Below are positions 6,614-9,340 of a stretch of 9,340 nt of DNA, in pieces. Position numbers and translations under genes: made by a program. The notes beneath the pieces are model-generated. The model saw nothing but the letters and a program-made list of their open reading frames with translations. It was not told the origin of the DNA and ran no database searches. The stretch is from Oscillospiraceae bacterium (GTDB lineage Bacteria; Bacillota; Clostridia; Saccharofermentanales; Saccharofermentanaceae), in NCBI GenBank assembly GCA_902782985.1, contig CACZPC010000175.1, forward strand, positions 1 through 9,340, in the 5' to 3' direction. The first letter of the stretch is position 1. Each line of letters begins with the position of its first letter.

Positions 6614-7219
6614 TCAGTCGCTGATCGTTCTCCTAGTGACTTTCTTTGAGATCACGTATGTAGCGACAAGAAGGATGACGGATAAGACCAGAAAGCACGG
6701 TTGTCTTAAAGCAGACGCCGTGCTTTTTCCTATTATCGAAAAGGTGAATATCCTTATGACAAGACCACTGTATAACATGGGAAGATATCTTCTCTTGGAA
6801 TAATCGGACAGGCTGAATCCGAGATTGACCAATGACAGCGGAGTGAAGGGAAGTATGAGGAGCATAAAAAGTGTCGGTCTGTTTATCTTAACTGCAATGC
6901 TGCGAGCTTTGGCGATAGCTGCAAACCGACTGCTGAGCCTGATAAGGAGACGTCTGAATAAAGTCCTGACAACAAAGAATACAAAGGTACAGCCAAGACT
7001 GGTGCCGAGCCAGCTGTATATGAAGCCGCGGATCAGTCCGTAAGCTGCCACATTCAGTGTTACTATGGCAACCAGCGGGAGCGGCGGAAATACAGCTTCG
7101 ATGAATGACAGCAATATCGGAGCAAAAGGTCCAAGGAGCCTGAACCTGCCGATGAGGTCGACCCAGAAATCAACCGTCCCTAGAATATGCCATATCTCTT
7201 TGATCATATTTATATTCAT
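6614..7219 (-). CDS. VTT-domain (TVP38/TMEM64, DedA-like) membrane protein, 201 aa
   Basis: Several long hydrophobic segments are present. The first re-entrant/helix region has the pattern SFIEAVFPPLPLVAIVTLN followed by a Gly-containing helix (YSWLGTSLGCTFVFFVVR). The second half carries LPFTPLSLVNLGFSLSDYS, matching the Pro-x-x-Pro-x-x-x-x-N-x-x-x-G core of VTT proteins. Members act in membrane lipid handling; some DedA proteins recycle undecaprenyl phosphate, and eukaryotic VTT proteins are scramblases. A particular substrate is not shown here. The frame reaches a TTG at 7228; I chose the ATG at 7219, and an ATG at 7207 is also possible. None of them has a Shine-Dalgarno sequence. An extended -10 element lies just 7 nt before the 7219 ATG, so the message may be leaderless. 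The last 38 codons contain a terminator-like hairpin that acts on the opposite strand. Confidence 0.88.
   Translation of the reverse strand: MNINMIKEIWHILGTVDFWVDLIGRFRLLGPFAPILLSFIEAVFPPLPLVAIVTLNVAAYGLIRGFIYSWLGTSLGCTFVFFVVRTLFRRLLIRLSSRFAAIAKARSIAVKINRPTLFMLLILPFTPLSLVNLGFSLSDYSKRRYLPMLYSGLVIRIFTFSIIGKSTASALRQPCFLVLSVILLVATYVISKKVTRRTISD
6692..6728 (+). terminator. Intrinsic terminator of the exporter operon, embedded in the converging VTT gene
   Basis: The outer stem of 9 bp (6692-6700 with 6718-6726) is perfect. An inner stem (6703-6706 with 6713-6716) has a 6-nt loop, TAAAGC. The hairpin is followed on the plus strand by a T-run ending at 6728. On the minus strand the hairpin is not followed by a U-tract, so the direction is plus. 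It lies about 84 bp past the permease stop, entirely inside the VTT coding region. Confidence 0.75.
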
Positions 7220-7226
7220 AAAAAAC

Positions 7227-7235
7227 AATATAACA
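7227..7235 (-). promoter_or_regulatory. Extended -10 promoter of the VTT gene, possibly giving a leaderless mRNA
   Basis: On the minus strand TGTTATATT reads as TGn plus TATATT (5/6). It begins 3 nt after the stem of the adhesin terminator. The -10 ends 7 nt before the ATG at 7219, so transcription would begin at or very near the start codon. No -35 is recognisable. Confidence 0.4.
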
Positions 7236-7237
7236 CA

Positions 7238-7266
7238 AAGACTGCCTCGATAATTGAGGCAGTCTT
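7238..7266 (-). terminator. Terminator of the adhesin gene
   Basis: A perfect 11-bp stem (7238-7248 with 7256-7266) has a 7-nt loop and lies 35 bp past the adhesin stop. On the minus strand it is followed by TTTGTGTTATATTGTTTTTT, a broken but T-rich tract. The VTT gene starts only 18 bp after the stem. Confidence 0.8.
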
Positions 7267-7301
7267 CGGGAAAAGCATATCGAAACGGATCAGCAGCTCA
7301 A

Positions 7302-8687
7302 TCAGGCTTCCTGCTCTCTGGTTGAACGGCTTAATGTAAATACTACCGCACCTGCAGCGATGAGGATGATACCGGTAATGACTCTGGAGGCATTTGACGC
7401 CTCTCCTGTAGCAGGTGTGCTCGAAGAAGCAGGTGTGGGAGTGGCTGTTGCTTCAGCTTCGGCAGTCGTCTCTTCAGCTCTTGCCACACCGAGTACCTGT
7501 GCGGTAGTCGTCTCTTCGGTTGTTGTTTCCTCTGTAGTAGTCTCGACTGTAGCGATAACAGCTGCCGTGGTAGCTTCCGTAGTAGTCTCGGATGTCTGCG
7601 TGGGAACGGGTGTAGGATCTGCGCTGATATGGCGGTTAACAAGATCTATATCGACCACGTAGGACTGGCTGAAGTCGAATGTATAGGAACCGTCTCCGTT
7701 ATCCGTAAGAGTGGAGTTGGGAGATGAGATGCTGTCCAGATTACAGGTGCTGTCTGTATTTGTATCAGCTTCTGAGATCGTTATACGATAGTTAACACTG
7801 TCAAATCCGGAGATGTCAACATTCTGACCGCTCAATATATTGACAGACAGATTTCCGATTCCGTCGGTAGTAAGTGTCTGAGTAGTTACCTTGCCGTCTC
7901 TGTCAGTGAAGGTAAATGTGAAGCTTTCATAAGCTACGGGCCTGATTCCGAGTGTATCGAAGAAATTGAGATTCAGCGTAAAACCGAGTGTATCGTCGAT
8001 ACCGTTGTAATCTTCAACTGCATCAAGACCGTCTACTACAGTCTTATCTATGCTGAAAGAAGTTGCTACCGGAACAAAGAGTCCGCCGAGGGTATTCTGA
8101 TACTGTCCGTTGACGGAGTAGTAATAATATACGTCGTAATCAGCGAAAGTATAGTGAGGCTCGGCATTGATCTGTGCTTTGATATCAGCAAGATCATTGG
8201 TATCCATCGTATAGTTTTCACCGACATAATAGGAATCACAGAACTTACCGCATGTCATGAACCATACGATCTCCTGCATCTTCCAGCCGTGAAGATCGAG
8301 ACTGTCCTGCTTTATCAGGAGATTGAGCAGAAGAAGCCTGACTTCGGCATCATCCTCAGGAGTGAAAGTCTTGTCCTCGTTGCCGTATCTTGCCGCATGC
8401 TGATATGTGCAGAAATCGAATATGGAATAAGGCATATCTGAAAGTCTGTGTCTTGTATATTCTCCGGAGCTCGGAGATGGGCGGGAACGGTTCAGACAAT
8501 ATGTATGACCGTGAATAATGTTATTATTGGCATCATAAACATTATCATTAGTGTCGTAACCGGTGATCGTATAGTGTTCGCTCGGTTCCGCTGCAGCAAC
8601 ATCAGCGCTCAGAAGCTGAAGCGGAAAGATGACAGCCAAAGCTACGGCCAATACTGTGACCCAGATCTTCAAGGTTCTCTTTTGCAT
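7302..8687 (-). CDS. Cell-wall thioester adhesin (TQXA-like thioester domain, CnaB-like domain, Thr-rich stalk, TPATG sorting-like signal)
   Basis: The 461-residue product has an N-terminal signal peptide (about 1-33). The thioester domain (about 37-155) has Cys64 in HTYCLN and Gln138 in KMQEIVW, the positions that form the internal Cys-Gln thioester in TQXA domains, where the usual text is TQxAIW. Three further cysteines, C93, C146 and C150, are present. Residues about 209-353 form a CnaB/SpaA-like beta domain with K215 (SIDKTV), E306 (ISEAD) and N351 (DIDLVNR) placed for a Lys-Asn isopeptide bond. A low-complexity Thr/Glu stalk (355-423) leads to TPATG (424-428), a membrane helix (about 435-452) and a short charged tail, which fits a sortase substrate. 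Thioester domains covalently attach to host or surface targets in streptococci; the target here is unknown. AAGGAGA at 8694-8700 fixes the start. The gene is monocistronic, with a terminator after it and a long regulatory region before it. Confidence 0.88.
   Translation of the reverse strand: MQKRTLKIWVTVLAVALAVIFPLQLLSADVAAAEPSEHYTITGYDTNDNVYDANNNIIHGHTYCLNRSRPSPSSGEYTRHRLSDMPYSIFDFCTYQHAARYGNEDKTFTPEDDAEVRLLLLNLLIKQDSLDLHGWKMQEIVWFMTCGKFCDSYYVGENYTMDTNDLADIKAQINAEPHYTFADYDVYYYYSVNGQYQNTLGGLFVPVATSFSIDKTVVDGLDAVEDYNGIDDTLGFTLNLNFFDTLGIRPVAYESFTFTFTDRDGKVTTQTLTTDGIGNLSVNILSGQNVDISGFDSVNYRITISEADTNTDSTCNLDSISSPNSTLTDNGDGSYTFDFSQSYVVDIDLVNRHISADPTPVPTQTSETTTEATTAAVIATVETTTEETTTEETTTAQVLGVARAEETTAEAEATATPTPASSSTPATGEASNASRVITGIILIAAGAVVFTLSRSTREQEA
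7486..7600. repeat. Low-complexity repeat encoding the Thr/Glu-rich stalk of the adhesin
   Basis: Imperfect short repeats of the type GTAGTCGTCTCTTC / GTAGTAGTCTCG recur on the plus strand, encoding ETTTEETTTE-type text on the minus strand. Such tracts expand and contract by slippage and may vary stalk length between strains. A plus-strand reading frame over this tract is an antisense shadow. Confidence 0.65.
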
Positions 8688-8843
8688 GTTCGTTCTCCTT
8701 TTCGGGTGATATCAGCTGTGCAGAAGTGTTCGGGGTATAATGAGCCCCTGAAAATGTTCAATGCAAAACTGATGCTCTTAAAAATTCCTCTTCTCAGATC
8801 CTCTTGCGGGATAAAACAAATGTGAACAAAAATGTGTCTCTTC

Positions 8844-8860
8844 TTAACAATCCATTAACA
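8844..8860. promoter_or_regulatory. Direct-repeat operator at promoter P2
   Basis: TTAACA at 8844-8849 and again at 8855-8860 on the plus strand, exactly 11 bp apart. The distal unit overlaps the last base of the P2 -10 and the repeat covers the likely start site. Eleven-bp spaced TTAACA-like repeats resemble the boxes of PhoP-type (OmpR-family) regulators of Bacillus. That identity is inference. Confidence 0.5.
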
Positions 8861-8888
8861 TTCTATACAGAATATGTTCACGAGTCAA
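8860..8888 (-). promoter_or_regulatory. Promoter P2 of the adhesin gene
   Basis: On the minus strand TTGACT (8888-8883, 5/6) is followed after 17 bp by TAGAAT (8865-8860, 5/6). A start near 8853 gives a leader of about 165 nt before the adhesin start. It shares its -35 hexamer and its downstream repeat with P1. Confidence 0.6.
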
Positions 8889-8954
8889 ATGTCTTTAAGG
8901 TTCTGTTTGTTGATTAAATGCACGGAAAAGCACGTGATTATAGGTAAATCTGCA

Positions 8955-8988
8955 CAAAGGAAAACAGCGCCGAAATCTCGACACTGCT
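8955..8988 (-). terminator. Terminator-like hairpin between P1 and P2
   Basis: On the minus strand ten consecutive pairs (8979-8988 with 8963-8972) include three G-U wobbles and enclose the loop AGAUUU. The text then reads UUUUCCUUU, counting the last two stem bases. The wobbles become A-C mismatches on the plus strand, so the structure only makes sense in minus-strand RNA. Confidence 0.55.
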
Positions 8989-9134
8989 TTCAAATTGGAA
9001 GTTATGGGATAGATGATTGTCTAATTTGATCTGTTCCGATAATGATCATCGCATACTCATTAAGGAATAGAGATTCCTTAAACAGGCATTAAATGAACAA
9101 GATCGAACGCTTAACGCTTTGTTAACAATTCGTT
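8955..9134 (-). ncRNA. Candidate structured RNA of about 180 nt (small RNA or leader/attenuator)
   Basis: Transcription from P1 would start near 9134. On the minus strand the RNA can form a closing stem (9122-9129 with 9016-9024, one bulge) and a second stem (9095-9104 with 9028-9036, one bulge). This second stem opens into two hairpins: a perfect 9-bp stem with a 4-nt loop (9060-9081) and a 6-bp stem (9037-9042 with 9046-9051). Together these make a three-way junction. A terminator-like hairpin follows at 8963-8988. I compared it by eye with 6S RNA and c-di-GMP riboswitches and found no convincing match. It may be a free small RNA, or the leader of a long adhesin transcript with an attenuator. 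The ends are estimates. Confidence 0.4.
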
Positions 9135-9138
9135 AACA
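9111..9138. promoter_or_regulatory. Triple direct-repeat operator at promoter P1
   Basis: TTAACG (9111-9116), TTAACA (9122-9127) and TTAACA (9133-9138) lie exactly 11 bp apart on the plus strand, so on one face of the helix. The block begins 2 bp after the P1 -10 and covers the start site and first transcribed bases, a position typical of repression. It matches the element at P2. Confidence 0.55.
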
Positions 9139-9140
9139 TT

Positions 9141-9168
9141 ATTATAGTGTAGCTTCGCCTCAAGTCAA
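9141..9168 (-). promoter_or_regulatory. Promoter P1, distal promoter facing the adhesin
   Basis: On the minus strand TTGACT (9168-9163, 5/6) is followed after 16 bp by a perfect TATAAT (9146-9141). This is the best promoter in the window by consensus. It lies about 450 bp from the adhesin start codon, and no protein gene lies between. Confidence 0.68.
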
Positions 9169-9295
9169 TATGCTAATTTATCCATCTGTTGATCTATCCT
9201 ATGAAAAAAAGATACTATCGTCAGATTGCGGAGTAGAAAATATGTCGTGTCCTTCCCGGATGCTGCTGCAACTACACCGATAATTCTTTATAAAA

Positions 9296-9320
9296 ACCCG
9301 CTTCTCGAATCGAAGCGGGT
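9296..9320 (-). terminator. Minus-strand terminator of a gene beyond the right edge
   Basis: A perfect 9-bp stem (9296-9304 with 9312-9320) has a 7-nt loop and is followed on the minus strand by TTTTTATAAAG. It is oriented to end a minus-strand transcript entering from the right. A TGA at 9333-9331 could be that gene's stop codon, but only a few bases are visible, so no gene is called. Confidence 0.8.
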
Positions 9321-9340
9321 CTTGCGAGTATCAGATGCGA

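Larger units (their letters stand above)
8688..9340. other. 653-bp region without a credible protein gene: promoters, operators, candidate RNA and a terminator
   Basis: From left to right it holds the ribosome site of the adhesin (8694-8700), a leader of about 165 nt, promoter P2 with its repeat element (8844-8888), a terminator-like hairpin (8963-8988), a possible structured RNA, the repeat element and promoter P1 (9111-9168), about 120 bp in which I see nothing convincing, and a minus-strand terminator (9296-9320). Open frames here are short and lack ribosome binding sites. The orientation of every element is towards the adhesin gene, apart from the edge terminator, which belongs to a gene outside the window. 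Confidence 0.7.

Noticed and set aside
7360..7662. A plus-strand open frame rich in Val, Ala and Ser
   Set aside because: It is the antisense of the Thr/Glu-rich stalk repeat of the adhesin. Its low-complexity sequence is what that repeat gives when read backwards.
8736..8741. A perfect TATAAT on the plus strand upstream of the adhesin
   Set aside because: No -35, no TGn extension and no plus-strand gene or terminator follows. It lies within a GGGG...CCCC mini-hairpin of the adhesin leader and is probably chance.
8955..9134. 6S RNA or a c-di-GMP riboswitch as identity for the candidate RNA
   Set aside because: The length and partly rod-like fold suggested 6S RNA, and the adhesin context suggested c-di-GMP control. 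However, the fold is a three-way junction without a clear central 6S bubble, and I could not find the conserved c-di-GMP aptamer core text on either strand.
9119..9149. A plus-strand promoter (TTGTTA, 18 bp, TATAGT) in the repeat region
   Set aside because: The same bases give a better promoter on the minus strand (TTGACT-16-TATAAT), and no plus-strand gene lies downstream. The -35 match is produced by the TTAACA repeats.
9201..9236. An 11-codon plus-strand frame beginning ATGAAAAAAAG, possible leader peptide
   Set aside because: It has no Shine-Dalgarno sequence, no good plus-strand promoter and no attenuator-controlled gene downstream within the window.

Overview
The window looks like a piece of the chromosome of an anaerobic Gram-positive bacterium of the Clostridia (Bacillota). 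Supporting signs are strong GGAGG-type ribosome binding sites, sigma-A-like promoters with extended -10 elements, hairpin-plus-U-tract terminators, a desulfoferrodoxin-type superoxide reductase, and a surface protein with a thioester domain, a CnaB-like domain, a Thr-rich stalk and a TPATG sorting-like signal. I see no transposase, phage gene, tRNA, rRNA or CRISPR array. Species-level assignment is not possible from the sequence alone.

Left part (1-2000, + strand): the last 61 codons of a branched-chain amino acid aminotransferase end at a clean terminator. Two proteins of unknown function follow: a 194-residue soluble protein with an amphipathic tail, and a 144-residue protein with four membrane segments. 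Then comes a single-gene superoxide reductase unit with its own extended -10 promoter. A hairpin near 1950 ends this gene and also serves the converging minus-strand operon.

Middle part: a two-gene minus-strand operon (1994-2680) encodes a DUF2752 and a DUF4190 small membrane protein. Divergent from it is a three-gene plus-strand operon (2839-6608) for a MacAB-like exporter: a membrane-fusion (adaptor) protein, an ATPase and a MacB/FtsX permease. The adaptor carries an insertion of about 255 residues with an acidic linker and an Ig-like domain. The exporter operon converges on a minus-strand VTT (DedA/TVP38-type) membrane protein gene. The stop codons are 5 bp apart, and the exporter's likely terminator lies inside the VTT coding sequence.

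Right part: a minus-strand gene for a cell-wall thioester adhesin (7302-8687) is followed by about 650 bp without a credible protein gene. That stretch is not empty. It holds two tandem minus-strand promoters pointing at the adhesin, P1 distal and P2 proximal. Each has TTGACT at -35 and, immediately after its -10, the same direct-repeat element (TTAACA units in 11-bp register on the plus strand). Between them lies a potential structured RNA of about 180 nt that starts at P1, folds into a three-way junction and ends in a terminator-like hairpin. It could be a small RNA or a leader/attenuator of the adhesin. I consider this regulatory region and the adaptor's insertion the two most interesting parts of the window. 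All functional statements are read from sequence and family knowledge; nothing was searched or computed.
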